The notes under the pieces: generated by a model
Database searches by the model: none
Told to the model about the DNA's origin: nothing
What the model saw: only the letters and a program-made list of their open reading frames with translations
Program-made: the position numbers and the translations under genes
In this document: in pieces, positions 18,444 through 26,990 of the stretch
How the letters are laid out: each line of letters opens with the position of its first letter
How positions within the stretch are numbered: position 1 is the first letter of the stretch
Assembly: GCA_029959615.1 (NCBI GenBank)
Contig: JASCOD010000001.1
Coordinates: 372,001-436,000, forward strand
Length of the DNA stretch: 64,000 nt
From: Flavobacteriaceae bacterium PS02338
GTDB taxonomy: Bacteria > Bacteroidota > Bacteroidia > Sphingobacteriales > Sphingobacteriaceae
Direction of reading: 5' to 3'

Positions 18444-18474
18444 CAGCTACAAAAGGCAATAATGTGATTAGAAA
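18444..18474. repeat. 31-bp direct repeat, copy B
   Basis: Identical to 16046-16076 within the TPR gene signal-peptide region, in the same orientation, and directly joined to the transposase remnant. Together the two copies bracket the small accessory block. Confidence 0.9.
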
Positions 18475-18663
18475 TGGCGGCAAAACTAACCAGAAAAACG
18501 ATCTTTCCGTTACAGTCTAGATAACATGCTTGGGAATGGAACACAACATCACCAAAAGAAAACAACCTCAAGCTATTTCCATTTCCTTCAAACAAAAACA
18601 ACCATCTCGCACTTATCTATACCTAAGCTTAAAAGTTTCAATCATTAACCTAAATAGATCAAT

Positions 18664-19194
18664 ATGCAGATGCTCAACTTCAAAAAACCATTATTAATGC
18701 TACTAGCTTTGGCCCTAATCACGCTAACGATAACAAGCTGTAGTAAAGACGATAACGAAACCAATAACGATGGCAACTACCACCTCAAAGCTAAAATAGG
18801 CACCAAAGAACACACCTTCAATGAGGTAAGAGCTAGGTGGATAGACAACGGTAACTTCCTAGAAATTACAGGCAGGACCAGCAACAACGAATGGCTTTCC
18901 ATTACCGTAATGAACGAAGCCGCAAGAGTACCTGTAGGTAAATACACGTTAGATGACGACACGCCCTTTTCCATTCTCAGCACCTATCATTTTATGGAAG
19001 GTAGTGCACAAAAGAACTTCACCGCATCTCGGCAAACCGTTTGGGGCGACGCCTTCGAACTCGAAATTAGCAAGATGAGCAGCGCCCATGTAGAAGGAAA
19101 ATTCTCCGGAGTGCTAGTCATTGGATCAGGCCTTACTACACTTGAAACCATAACCGTAGAAAATGGCTCTTTTAACGCACCTATAAAAGACTAA
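18664..19194 (+). CDS. lipoprotein of unknown function
   Basis: A 176-residue protein with a lipoprotein signal: hydrophobic stretch LLMLLALALITLTITSCSKDD, lipobox cysteine near residue 26. The rest is predicted beta-rich and resembles small Bacteroidota surface or periplasmic lipoproteins with a HLKAKIGTKEHTFN start, a pattern often found in DUF6252-like proteins. No enzymatic motif is visible. ATGs occur at codons 1 and 3; either is usable. Confidence 0.75.
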   Translation: MQMLNFKKPLLMLLALALITLTITSCSKDDNETNNDGNYHLKAKIGTKEHTFNEVRARWIDNGNFLEITGRTSNNEWLSITVMNEAARVPVGKYTLDDDTPFSILSTYHFMEGSAQKNFTASRQTVWGDAFELEISKMSSAHVEGKFSGVLVIGSGLTTLETITVENGSFNAPIKD

Positions 19195-19196
19195 AA

Positions 19197-19237
19197 AACA
19201 AAAAACCCCGAGTTTACCTCGGGGTTTTTTGTTTTTA
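19197..19237 (+). terminator. Rho-independent terminator
   Basis: AAAAAACCCCGAG and CTCGGGGTTTTTT with a 5-base loop, followed by GTTTTT. It follows the lipoprotein stop by a few bases and can serve both this gene and the convergent zinc-ribbon gene. Confidence 0.93.
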
Positions 19238-19259
19238 TATTTGGTTGGTTGTGTACCGC

Positions 19260-20003
19260 TTAAGCTTCCGCCAATTCTTGCGTTAAAGCCTCGTCAACCA
19301 AGATACGTCCGCAGTGCTCGCAAACAATAACTTTTTTACGCTGACGGATATCTAACTGACGCTGAGGTGGAATTTTGTTGAAACATCCAGAGCATGAATC
19401 TCTATCGATAGTTACTACCGCTAATCCATTTACCGCATTTTTTCTCAACCTGTTATAGGCAAACAACAAACGCTCGTCGATATTTTCTTCAGATTTCTCT
19501 GCCTTTTTAACTAGCGCTTGTTCTTCTTTCTCCGTTTCCGAAGTAATAGTGTCCAACTCAGTTTTCTTTGCATCTAAATCTCCTTTTCTCGAATCAAGGT
19601 TAGCTTGTGCTTTCTCAAAAATCTCTGTTTTATTATTGATGTCAAAACCAAACTCTCTGATTTTCTTCTCGCTTACCTGAATATCTAAGTTCTGAATTTC
19701 GATCTCTTTAGTCAATGCATCATACTCACGGTTGTTTTTAACATCCTTAAGTTGTGTATCATATTTTTTGATTAAAGTTTGAGCCTCTTTAATCATGTTT
19801 TTGCGATTTACAATGGCATCTTCCGTATCATCCAACTCCGCTTTAATCTTCTGTATACGGGTTTCCAAACCAGCTACCTCATCCTCTAAATCGGCAACCT
19901 CAATTGGCAACTCACCTCTAATTTGGCGTATTTTATCAATTTTGGTATGTAAGTTTTGTAATTCGTATAAAGCCTTTAGCTTCTGCTCTACTGTTTGTTC
20001 CAT
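19260..20003 (-). CDS. C4-type zinc ribbon coiled-coil protein
   Basis: A 247-residue protein: residues about 10-185 form a long helical coiled coil (repeated KK, EIE and TRIQKIKAEL patterns), followed by a zinc ribbon with CSGC near 206-209 and CEHC near 227-230. It matches the zf-RING_7/CT398-type family, thought to link nucleic acids or proteins; the exact role is unknown. It starts right at the stop of the Nif3-like gene (20003), a common gene pair in Bacteroidota, so the two are cotranscribed. Confidence 0.88.
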   Translation of the reverse strand: MEQTVEQKLKALYELQNLHTKIDKIRQIRGELPIEVADLEDEVAGLETRIQKIKAELDDTEDAIVNRKNMIKEAQTLIKKYDTQLKDVKNNREYDALTKEIEIQNLDIQVSEKKIREFGFDINNKTEIFEKAQANLDSRKGDLDAKKTELDTITSETEKEEQALVKKAEKSEENIDERLLFAYNRLRKNAVNGLAVVTIDRDSCSGCFNKIPPQRQLDIRQRKKVIVCEHCGRILVDEALTQELAEA

Positions 20004-21100
20004 TAAATGAAATAATTTATGGGGTTTGTGTTATGCTCCGTTAAACGGATTGCAAAGTTAGGAAATTTTTCTTGAATATTATCTATCAACAAATTAGATG
20101 TAAATTGTTCACTTTCAAAATGTCCCATGTCTACAATCATGATTTGATCTTCCGCATCGAAAAATTCGTGGTATTTAAAATCGGCCGTTACAAAGGCATC
20201 CGCACCTGCGGCAATTGCATTTTTCAGTAAAAAGCTACCAGAACCACCACATACAGCTACTTTCTTAATTTGTTTAGGGAGAATCTGCGTATGCCTCAAC
20301 ACCTGCGCCTGCATGTTCCCCTTTACCAATCTCAAGAAATCTTCACCAGCTAAACCCTCCGAAAGCTCGCCAACCATTCCAGAGCCCACGCTTTGCAACT
20401 TGTTTTCCAGCGCATAAATGTCATAGGCCACCTCTTCGTAAGGATGGCTCTGGAACAATGCCTTCAAAATCTTACGTTCATCCTGCGCTTTAAAAATCAC
20501 CTCTATGCGAGTCTCATTGGCATATTCCCTCACCCCTGCCTTACCTAAAGTAGGCTTACTCTGTTCATTCCCTTTAAAAGTACCCGTGCCCGCTACATTA
20601 AAACTACAATCACTGTAATTGCTAATGTTACCCGCACCAGCATTAAACAAAGCCTCACGCAAATTTTCTGCATCCTTATGCTCACAAAAAGTAACCAGCT
20701 TCTTTAAAATGCCCACCTTTGGCACCAAGATTTCCGTATTCAACACCCCCAAGCGCTTACAGATCTCCGCATTTACCCCATCATGCACACTATCCAAATT
20801 GGTATGGATGGCATACAAGGCAACGTCATTTTTAATGGCCTTTAGCACAGTGCGCTCCACATAGTTTTTCCCATTCAGTTTTTTCAGCCCCTTAAACACA
20901 ATAGGATGATGAGCAATAATCAAGTTACAGTTTTTGGCGATGGCTTCATCCACAATCTGCTCCGTGCAATCCAAGGTCACCAACGCCGCATGAATTTCAT
21001 CATTAGGATGGCCTACAATCAGCCCAGCATTGTCGTAATCTTCCTGATAGTTGAGCGGAGCCAAAGCTTCCAAAAAATTGGTAATCTCGAATAACTTCAT
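20003..21100 (-). CDS. Nif3-like dinuclear metal centre protein (YqfO/YbgI family)
   Basis: The 365 residues cover the long Nif3 version with an inserted central PII-like/CutA-like domain (about 130-230, KKLVTFCEHKDAENLREALF and HPYEEVAYDI). The metal-binding elements are IAHHPIVFKGLKKLNG near 62-77, YAIHTNLDSV near 95-104 and MGHFESEQF near the C-terminus. Some members have GTP cyclohydrolase I type 2 annotation, which is weakly supported. It shares its last base with the downstream zinc-ribbon gene start. Confidence 0.92.
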   Translation of the reverse strand: MKLFEITNFLEALAPLNYQEDYDNAGLIVGHPNDEIHAALVTLDCTEQIVDEAIAKNCNLIIAHHPIVFKGLKKLNGKNYVERTVLKAIKNDVALYAIHTNLDSVHDGVNAEICKRLGVLNTEILVPKVGILKKLVTFCEHKDAENLREALFNAGAGNISNYSDCSFNVAGTGTFKGNEQSKPTLGKAGVREYANETRIEVIFKAQDERKILKALFQSHPYEEVAYDIYALENKLQSVGSGMVGELSEGLAGEDFLRLVKGNMQAQVLRHTQILPKQIKKVAVCGGSGSFLLKNAIAAGADAFVTADFKYHEFFDAEDQIMIVDMGHFESEQFTSNLLIDNIQEKFPNFAIRLTEHNTNPINYFI

Positions 21101-21125
21101 GAGGTAAAAATAAGGTTAATTGTTG

Positions 21126-21239
21126 AAATTGGTTAACGGCTTAATCGATGCTTGACGATTGACTACTTTAAACCACCCAAGGCACCTAAGATAACCCTGG
21201 GCATTGTTTCCTAAACATTTAAACATGAAGGAATGAAGT
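21126..21239. repeat. 114-bp direct repeat, copy 1
   Basis: Starts AAATTGGTTAACGGC and ends GGAATGAAGT. It is nearly identical to 21413-21526, with three substitutions that I can count. Non-coding. Confidence 0.9.
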
Positions 21240-21412
21240 CTTCATGTTTCTTAATGGTTAGCAAACCAAACTCAATAAAAACAAACCACATAGAAACATA
21301 GAGGACATAGACGTTTTAGCAAAAAACCATATATGACAATAAAGATTCTGACACATAGACCTAAACACATATCGAATTAAGTCTACAAAAACTAAGTGTC
21401 TATGTGGTTAAA

Positions 21413-21526
21413 AAATTGGTTAACGGCTTAATCGATGCTTGACGATTGACTACTCTAAACCACACAAGACACCTAAGATAACCCTGGGCATTGTTTCCTA
21501 AACATTTAAACATGAAGGAATGAAGT
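21413..21526. repeat. 114-bp direct repeat, copy 2
   Basis: Second copy of 21126-21239. The 173 bases between the copies contain an imperfect inverted repeat of the AACCACATAGA/CTATGTGGTT kind, so the unit looks like a duplicated intergenic element. Confidence 0.9.
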
Positions 21527-21570
21527 TAATAAGTGTAACTCGAGTTAAAACAATTTTCAGTTTACATCAT

Positions 21571-21739
21571 CTCAAGCCTAAGCAAATACTCTTCGTTCTA
21601 CTAAAATCGGCCTTGGCCTGTTCGGGATGCAGGAACTAGCCTTACTCATCACTTTAACAGAACAGGGCGCAGCCGTGGATTTTTTTGCATACTTTTTTCA
21701 TCTATAGGAAAAAAGTTTGTCCGCGAAGCGACAGAACCA
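21571..21739. repeat. about 170-bp intergenic repeat, copy A
   Basis: Begins CTCAAGCCTA and ends GACAGAACCA; it includes GGCGCAGCCGTGG, TTTTTTGCATACTTTTTTCA and GTTTGTCCGCGAAGCGACAG. Homologous to 26814-26981, and in inverted form to about 25985-26112. Confidence 0.85.
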
Positions 21740-21857
21740 CTAATTAGTGATGAAAAGGCTTAATATAGATACAACAAAAAATCCCCATAGGTTAAAACCT
21801 ACAAGGATTTGATATTTGTGTGTTGTATAAATAACGCTCCCCTTTAGGGATTGGGGA

Positions 21858-22217
21858 TTAAAAATTACTCATTCTAACCATTTGCATACTTTCAAAAACC
21901 ATACGTTGGTTATATTCAAAAGTCAATTGCTTATGGTTGACGATATCAATGATAGAACCGATGAAACACAGACCTACGGTAAAGAAGTAAAGAATTCCCA
22001 TGCCTATTTGTCCCACAATGAAACGTTGCAAGCCCGGTACAAGGAACAAACCAACGATACAGAACAACAACATATCACTTGGATTTTTGCGCTTTCCAGA
22101 ATAGATCATCAAGAAAGTACGTAATTGTTGTTCATTTAAGCCTTGAGTGGCAGACTGTAGGTAAGAATATTCTTGAGGGTTAATCCCTGGCAATGACATA
22201 AAATTTTGATCGAACAT
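21858..22217 (-). CDS. TM2 domain membrane protein
   Basis: A 119-residue protein with a soluble N-terminal helix region and a TM2 domain of two transmembrane helices (DMLLFCIVGLFLVPGLQRF and GMGILYFFTVGLCFIGSIID), with the family's IGQIGMGILY pattern between them and a D in the second helix end. The function of TM2 proteins is unknown. It is followed within 2 bases by the DUF2752 gene on the same strand, a pairing common in this phylum. Confidence 0.88.
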   Translation of the reverse strand: MFDQNFMSLPGINPQEYSYLQSATQGLNEQQLRTFLMIYSGKRKNPSDMLLFCIVGLFLVPGLQRFIVGQIGMGILYFFTVGLCFIGSIIDIVNHKQLTFEYNQRMVFESMQMVRMSNF

Positions 22218-22219
22218 GA

Positions 22220-22528
22220 CTAAATCTCCTTATATTTTAGATTGTTTTCTTGTTTAAAAATTAATTGTTTTCCCAACTGATAAATGCGGTAAAAGATAAT
22301 GAGCAAAGCCGGAACGCCAAACCAATGATATCTCAAACTTGCATTAAAATCAGCATTAAAGATGGCCGTTATTGATCTTCCTAAACCACATCCCGGACAC
22401 CAGTCGAAACCTAAATTTGCCAGCGGACATAAGGTAAAATGATGCTCGTGAGGATCAGCGGTGGCCAGTAACGTTAGCGCCAAAACCCAAAAAACAATTT
22501 CTACATATTTGCCTACTTTGCTTATCAC
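22220..22528 (-). CDS. DUF2752 membrane protein
   Basis: The 102 residues start from a GTG. Two hydrophobic segments flank the DUF2752 signature CPLANLGFDWCPGCGLGRSI, with three cysteines (PxCPGCGxxR type), and a C-terminal helix follows (WFGVPALLIIFYRIYQL). The function is unknown. It is encoded upstream of, and cotranscribed with, the TM2 protein. Confidence 0.88.
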   Translation of the reverse strand: MISKVGKYVEIVFWVLALTLLATADPHEHHFTLCPLANLGFDWCPGCGLGRSITAIFNADFNASLRYHWFGVPALLIIFYRIYQLGKQLIFKQENNLKYKEI

Positions 22529-22652
22529 TGTTTCTTTGTTGTTTATTAATTAGAAGCAATATTAAGTTTATTGTTACTTCTTTTAAAGCGTATTCGACCA
22601 ACAGGAAATAAAAACCGACAAAACGGGCGATTGCGATGATGATAAAGGAATT

Positions 22653-22880
22653 CTAGTTTGATTTATGACCACAATCAATTCTTGAAACGGAATTGCTACC
22701 CCGCACAATAAAGCTCCATAAGGCCCATTGTTCTATGGTGACTATCATCAACACACTCTCTGCTGTCTTAAATTTTTCACCGAACCAATTCTTGATTGCT
22801 TTTTTTTGAACTGAGAAACTGTCGTCGCTATCGCTAGTAGAAGAACTATATTGTGTTCGAACTCCTTTAAATATTTTCAT
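22653..22880 (-). CDS. hypothetical 75-residue protein
   Basis: An open frame from ATG 22880 (starts MKIFKGVRTQYSSSTSDSDD) with a serine/aspartate-rich start and a single moderately hydrophobic stretch (ESVLMIVTIEQWALWSFIV). I recognise no family. It may be a real orphan gene or chance; its neighbours give no help. Confidence 0.3.
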   Translation of the reverse strand: MKIFKGVRTQYSSSTSDSDDSFSVQKKAIKNWFGEKFKTAESVLMIVTIEQWALWSFIVRGSNSVSRIDCGHKSN

Positions 22881-23276
22881 GAGCAGAAATAGACATTACG
22901 CTTAAATCAATTCCATTAGGCCTAGAATTTTAGCGGAAAAGCCTATCCATTATAGACAAGCTGATGAACAGTAGCACCTTGCAAAGGCGTATTGTTATTT
23001 ATGATGTATTTAAGCGCAGTTTCAACTTGTTCCTTGGTAACTTGTTTTGCTAATCTTGGCATGGAGCACAGTGTTTATATTTTCTTATTTGTTTCAATAA
23101 CAAAGTTTTAAAATTAATTGAACTTACTAAATTTCTATTACGGAAAACCGTATTACTAATCAACTAAATGATAATTTAATCTAACACTAAATTATAAATG
23201 CCATCTCCCAAAGCTCAACAAATATTACCTGGCAGCTCGACAAGCCCTATGGTCAACTTAAATCGCCAACTTCATG
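22881..23276. other. intergenic stretch with a possible gene remnant
   Basis: About 395 bases. The minus strand from 23062 to 22943 encodes a 39-codon open frame (MPRLAKQVTKEQVETALKY...), possibly a gene fragment. A short palindrome TACGGaaaaCCGTA lies at 23139-23152. Nothing else supported. Confidence 0.4.
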
Positions 23277-24620
23277 TCATTTGATGATTTTCCAATACCC
23301 CCTAGTTCCACCAGCACGTTCTATATATCCTTTTGCTCTTAGTGCATCTACATGTGCTTGAGCAGCCGAAACATTGACATTTAAATGTGCGGCCAGTTCT
23401 CTTTTACTTAGTCTATTGTTCTTCTTCAACAGCTGTAGTACCTCTTTTTGTCTGGCAGTTAGTTCACCTATTGGACCACCTATTGGACCACTTATTGGAC
23501 CACCTATTGGACCACCTACTTCAACAGCATCTTCTTCTCCTACAACTTGGTCATTAACCGGAAATGACATCCTCAAAAAGTTTTCTGAGAATTGGAAACA
23601 TTCTCTTGGATAACTTTCTAAAATACGTGGTATACCCGAGCCCAATTGTTCCACCAGATCTAAATCTTTATAAATGCGCATGATTTCCTTGTTGCGTGGT
23701 ACAGAAAAGCCTTTAAAGAACTCATCCTGACTTAAACCATCTGGCAAACCTCCTGTAGAAGTGATCTCTATTCTGTCATCAAACAACTCAAATTTTGGCG
23801 GAACTTCAGTAGTATAATCATTATGTACAAAAGCATTAATCACAGCCTCACGCAAAGCAATAGCATCCCAAAACCTAGTTTCTTCTCTTTCTTTGGAGGT
23901 AATCTTGGCAAGGGTTTTATTTTCTAAATCAATTTTATCTAAAACTTGTTTGGTAGCTTTAATTAGAGATTCATAACCATACTCATTATTCTCTATTAGA
24001 TTAGCCCTACCTATTCCCTTGTACTTGGCCAGTTTAATAGAGTTACTATTCTTATCAGCCATTAAATAAGCAACATAGTTATATTGCTCATCAGCATTAA
24101 GTAATTCTAAATTAACAGCAAAATTTTCATTCAACTTTTTGCCCACCGCATCATAATAGATTTTTAACTGCTCAAAGCTTAAATTTTGTTGGTTAGATTT
24201 AATTTTACTTATAGAGTTTCTAATACGCTTGGCAAATAATGCATCTATCATCTTTTGTGGCATGGGCTCTGCCGCTGTACCAATCCTAACAAAAACTCCC
24301 TTTTCTGTCATTCCGTATTTCTTTAGGAAATAAGGTTTTTCACTACCACTGGCAATAATCAATTTAATGATTGCTAAACCATCCTTTTGTTCGCTCACCA
24401 CATCAAACAAGCCTAAGCAAGACGGCAAAATGTTGTGCTTTAAACGATCCTTTATTTTTAGCTGGTCGCCATCACTATCTACTAAACCTATGGTTTTACC
24501 CAATTTATCTACACCTATATAGATGATACCACCTTCTCTATAATTTAAAAAAGCAATAACTTCTTTTTCTAAAGATTCAGTAAGTTCTTGTTTATATTCT
24601 ATGCGGTTAGTTTCGGTCAT
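23277..24620 (-). CDS. AlbA_2 (Schlafen-type) and HATPase regulator with winged-helix C-terminus
   Basis: A 447-residue protein. The N-terminal AlbA_2 domain (ESLEKEVIAFLNYREGGIIYIGVDK) is followed by a central region and a GHKL-type HATPase_c_4 domain (ALREAVINAFVHNDY near 255-270, and GGLPDGLSQDEFFKG). A low-complexity linker of GGPI/SGPI units then leads to a C-terminal winged helix (LTARQKEVLQLLKKNNRLSK..., then NVSAAQAHVDALRAKGYI). Such COG2865 proteins are putative transcription regulators or nucleic-acid-linked ATPases; the target is unknown. It stands alone. Confidence 0.86.
   Translation of the reverse strand: MTETNRIEYKQELTESLEKEVIAFLNYREGGIIYIGVDKLGKTIGLVDSDGDQLKIKDRLKHNILPSCLGLFDVVSEQKDGLAIIKLIIASGSEKPYFLKKYGMTEKGVFVRIGTAAEPMPQKMIDALFAKRIRNSISKIKSNQQNLSFEQLKIYYDAVGKKLNENFAVNLELLNADEQYNYVAYLMADKNSNSIKLAKYKGIGRANLIENNEYGYESLIKATKQVLDKIDLENKTLAKITSKEREETRFWDAIALREAVINAFVHNDYTTEVPPKFELFDDRIEITSTGGLPDGLSQDEFFKGFSVPRNKEIMRIYKDLDLVEQLGSGIPRILESYPRECFQFSENFLRMSFPVNDQVVGEEDAVEVGGPIGGPISGPIGGPIGELTARQKEVLQLLKKNNRLSKRELAAHLNVNVSAAQAHVDALRAKGYIERAGGTRGYWKIIK
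23467..23517. repeat. 12-bp tandem repeat inside the AlbA_2/HATPase gene
   Basis: About four to five units of ACCACCTATTGG (one with CTTATT), encoding the GGPIGGPISGPIGGPIG linker. The 12-base unit keeps the frame whatever the copy number. Confidence 0.85.
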
Positions 24621-24762
24621 GCTTGTCGGATCATAGATATGAAAATAGCAATAATAACTCTTATTTTATTAATTAGATAAAGATGATGAATTGCTTTTTA
24701 CATGTTAACAAAAAGGCAGGAAAATTTGAAATAACCCACATCCCCAAACGCAAAACAGCCCA

Positions 24763-24785
24763 ACGAAAATATCGCTGGGCTGCTT
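24763..24785 (-). terminator. terminator of the YceI gene
   Basis: AGCCCAGCGA pairs imperfectly with TTCGTTGGGCT on the minus strand, followed by GTTTTG, about 30 bases past the YceI stop. Confidence 0.65.
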
Positions 24786-24816
24786 AATCAATCATGTATA
24801 TTTAAACGATAAAAAA

Positions 24817-25485
24817 TTAGCTTTTCTTCGCATTCAATGCCAAACCAATCTCCACATCTTTAGAAATCATCCAGTTCTCTGGGCTACCTTCAGTTTTATA
24901 GTTAATGCCCCAAGCACTTCTGTCGATCACAAATTTAGCAGTAGCTTTTACGTCAGTAGCACTCACCTCTACTTTTGCAGGAAAAGTTACATTAAGCGTT
25001 TGATCCTTAAGCGTCAGGTTTCCGCTGATCAGGTAATTAGGATCAGCCACCAAGCTTTCGCCAGCTGCCGCAGTATAAGGCTCAACTTTAGTGATCACAA
25101 ACTTAGCTGTTGGCGCTTTAGCTACATCAAAAAAGTCTGCACTTTTCAAGTGACCTTCCAAGTCTGCCGCTTTTTTACCTTCTTCAGTTACCGAAGCCGG
25201 GTCAACTTTAAGCGAAGCCATATCCAACACAAACTCGCCACCACTAATCGAATCGTTAGCTACAGAGATCGAACCAGAAGTTACACTGATCTTACCCCAA
25301 CGAGGAGCTAAGCCACCTTTGTGCGCACCTTTCCAATCTACCGTGGTTGTAGTGGTGTCAATAGTAAAGCTATCCCCTTTTTGTTCCGCAGCCGACTGCT
25401 CAGTGGTAGTAGTAGCATTGTTAGAAGAACCGCCGCAAGAGGCCAGTAAAAAAAGCGCTGGAAGCGCAAAAAGTAGTTTTCTCAT
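24817..25485 (-). CDS. YceI family lipoprotein
   Basis: A 222-residue protein with a lipoprotein signal (MRKLLFALPALFLLASCGG, cysteine 17), a threonine/serine-rich spacer, and a YceI lipocalin-like domain (TIDTTTTTVDWKGAHKGGLAP, then FVLDMASLKVDP, HLKSADFFDVAKAPTAKF and the terminal VEIGLALNAKK). YceI proteins bind polyisoprenoid or other lipids in the periplasm; here it is membrane-anchored. It stands alone, with a terminator downstream and a TAATTTTG element about 56 bases upstream. Confidence 0.92.
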   Translation of the reverse strand: MRKLLFALPALFLLASCGGSSNNATTTTEQSAAEQKGDSFTIDTTTTTVDWKGAHKGGLAPRWGKISVTSGSISVANDSISGGEFVLDMASLKVDPASVTEEGKKAADLEGHLKSADFFDVAKAPTAKFVITKVEPYTAAAGESLVADPNYLISGNLTLKDQTLNVTFPAKVEVSATDVKATAKFVIDRSAWGINYKTEGSPENWMISKDVEIGLALNAKKS

Positions 25486-25540
25486 GTTGTTGCTTTTTTA
25501 ATTAAAGTTTTTGCTGAATAATTCAAATAAATTTAGGAAA

Positions 25541-25548
25541 CAAAATTA
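25541..25548 (-). promoter_or_regulatory. -7 promoter element of the YceI gene
   Basis: TAATTTTG on the minus strand matches TAnnTTTG; the upstream TTG is only 15 bases away, shorter than usual, so support is weak. Confidence 0.3.
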
Positions 25549-25654
25549 GCATAAGCCATCACCCAATTCATTGATCTATGTTAATATTTGCATGGAAAAC
25601 AACTGGGCTGCATCATTGTTGGCGAGTTTTAGATTTTACTTAAGATTTTGACTT

Positions 25655-25706
25655 GTCAGTCTGAGCTTGTCGAAGACGATTTGCGAATAGGCGTTTCGAC
25701 TACTTA
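25655..25706. repeat. GAGCTTGTCGAA family repeat
   Basis: GTCAGTCTGAGCTTGTCGAAGAC followed 17 bases later by GTTTCGACTACTT. Both parts occur in reverse complement at 55694-55743. Confidence 0.85.
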
Positions 25707-25852
25707 TTCCGATTTATCCTATGGTGTGGACACATCTCATTCCTCCCCCTTAAATCCCCTCCGAAAATCGGTTAAACTCTCCGAGGGGGCAGGGGAGGAA
25801 AATAACATTTCCCAATATTTGTGCCCACACGATAGGATTTATCGGAAAGCTC
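25707..25852. repeat. nested inverted-repeat element
   Basis: The outer arms CCGATTTATCCTATGGTGTGG and the near-complement ending ATAGGATTTATCGG enclose inner arms CATTCCTCCCCC and GGGGAGGAA. The result is a long hairpin of about 145 bases with no coding potential, built like a non-autonomous mobile repeat. Confidence 0.75.
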
Positions 25853-25984
25853 AACGTGACACCTGTGTTTTATCCAACTGAAATTTAAGCAGTTTCTGCA
25901 CCTTAGATTATCTAAATAACGTGAGTTCGGGATAAGAAATCTTATTTATTGAACATACTAATAGATTTTAGCTATTTCGCCTCA

Positions 25985-26112
25985 ATGGCCGGCTGGGCCT
26001 AGTTCTTTTTTATGGAAAAAAGAACCAAAAACCACCGACTGCGCCTGATGCTGCAATGTGACTGCTTAGGCTAATTGATACTAACCGCACCAGCCAAGGT
26101 CGGTTTCGAAGT
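25985..26112. repeat. about 130-bp inverted copy of the 21571/26814 repeat
   Basis: In reverse complement it carries ACCTTGGCTGGTGCGG, then AGCATCAGGCGCAGTCGG, and a GAAAAAAG hairpin, matching the order in the copy at 26814-26981. Confidence 0.65.
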
Positions 26113-26475
26113 AAACGGAGAAACTTTTCGGCTATCGCCCGACAAATCCTTAACCCGAACTCCGTTAATAAGGCTTTTAACCTAATTGAAAAAATATATA
26201 CTCAAAGATTTTACTTCGTAGAGCTTCGGTTCTCCGCTCGCTTCGCTGCGGTCGAAAGGACGAATCAAAAGCCATAATCCACGTTAATCTATCGAAACAC
26301 TAAATATCACCCATTTCCGCAACCACTCACTTACCTATCGCCCTACACCAAACACCAACCTTTATTCATCTCACTACCCTTAATTTGCGCTAATTTCACT
26401 ATCTTTAAGTCAACAATAATCCACGTGTCCATTCGCATACCAAAACGCTCCAAACAACCCCATTTATCTCCACCC

Positions 26476-26519
26476 TTATAGCGACCTTATAGTGACCTTA
26501 TAGCGACCTTATAGCGACT
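26476..26519. repeat. 11-bp tandem repeat, four units
   Basis: Four units of TTATAGCGACC, one with a C-to-T change and the last ending in T. Confidence 0.9.
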
Positions 26520-26686
26520 TTGCTGTAGGTCAAGTCCGTGAATACTCCATGACTAGTTCGGGAATGGTAGGGGTAAGCATGCAGTAGCCATCGTCTTTTC
26601 TTCCCCAAAATCGACATTTTGCCGAACAACAGTCGAAGCGAACACGATGCAAGTACGATGCAGATACGAACTTGGTACGGAACAGA

Positions 26687-26714
26687 CAGCAGAGAAGGAC
26701 AATTTTGAATGAAT
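26687..26714. repeat. 28-bp direct repeat, copy 1
   Basis: The segment beginning CAGCAGAGAAGGACAATTTT is repeated exactly at 26991-27018, and weaker similarity continues about 20 bases further in both. Confidence 0.85.
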
Positions 26715-26813
26715 GAAGGCGTAAAGGATTGAATATAATCGTAATATCTTCGCTCTTCACTTGCCTGCGGAGAATGCCATTGAGGTAAATTCGGATTAGC
26801 GTTTTTACACGAT

Positions 26814-26981
26814 CTCAAGCCTACGTAATCCCTCTTCGTTCAACGAAAACCGGCCTTGGCTGATGCGGATAGCTGTAATTTGCCCTTCAACCAACTTTAA
26901 TAGCATCAGGCGCAGCCGTGGCTTTTTTTGCATACTTTTTTCAGCTACAGGAAAAAAGTTTGTCCGCGAAGCGACAGAACC
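26814..26981. repeat. about 170-bp intergenic repeat, copy B
   Basis: Second direct copy of 21571-21739, with the same ends (CTCAAGCCTA and GACAGAACCA) and the same GTTTGTCCGCGAAGCGACAG core. Confidence 0.85.
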
Positions 26982-26990
26982 ATTGAATAG

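Noticed and set aside
18283..18483. 66-codon minus-strand frame containing FLITLLPFVA
   Set aside because: It joins the duplicated TPR signal-peptide bases to transposase DNA in the wrong frame, so it is an artefact of the 31-bp repeat.
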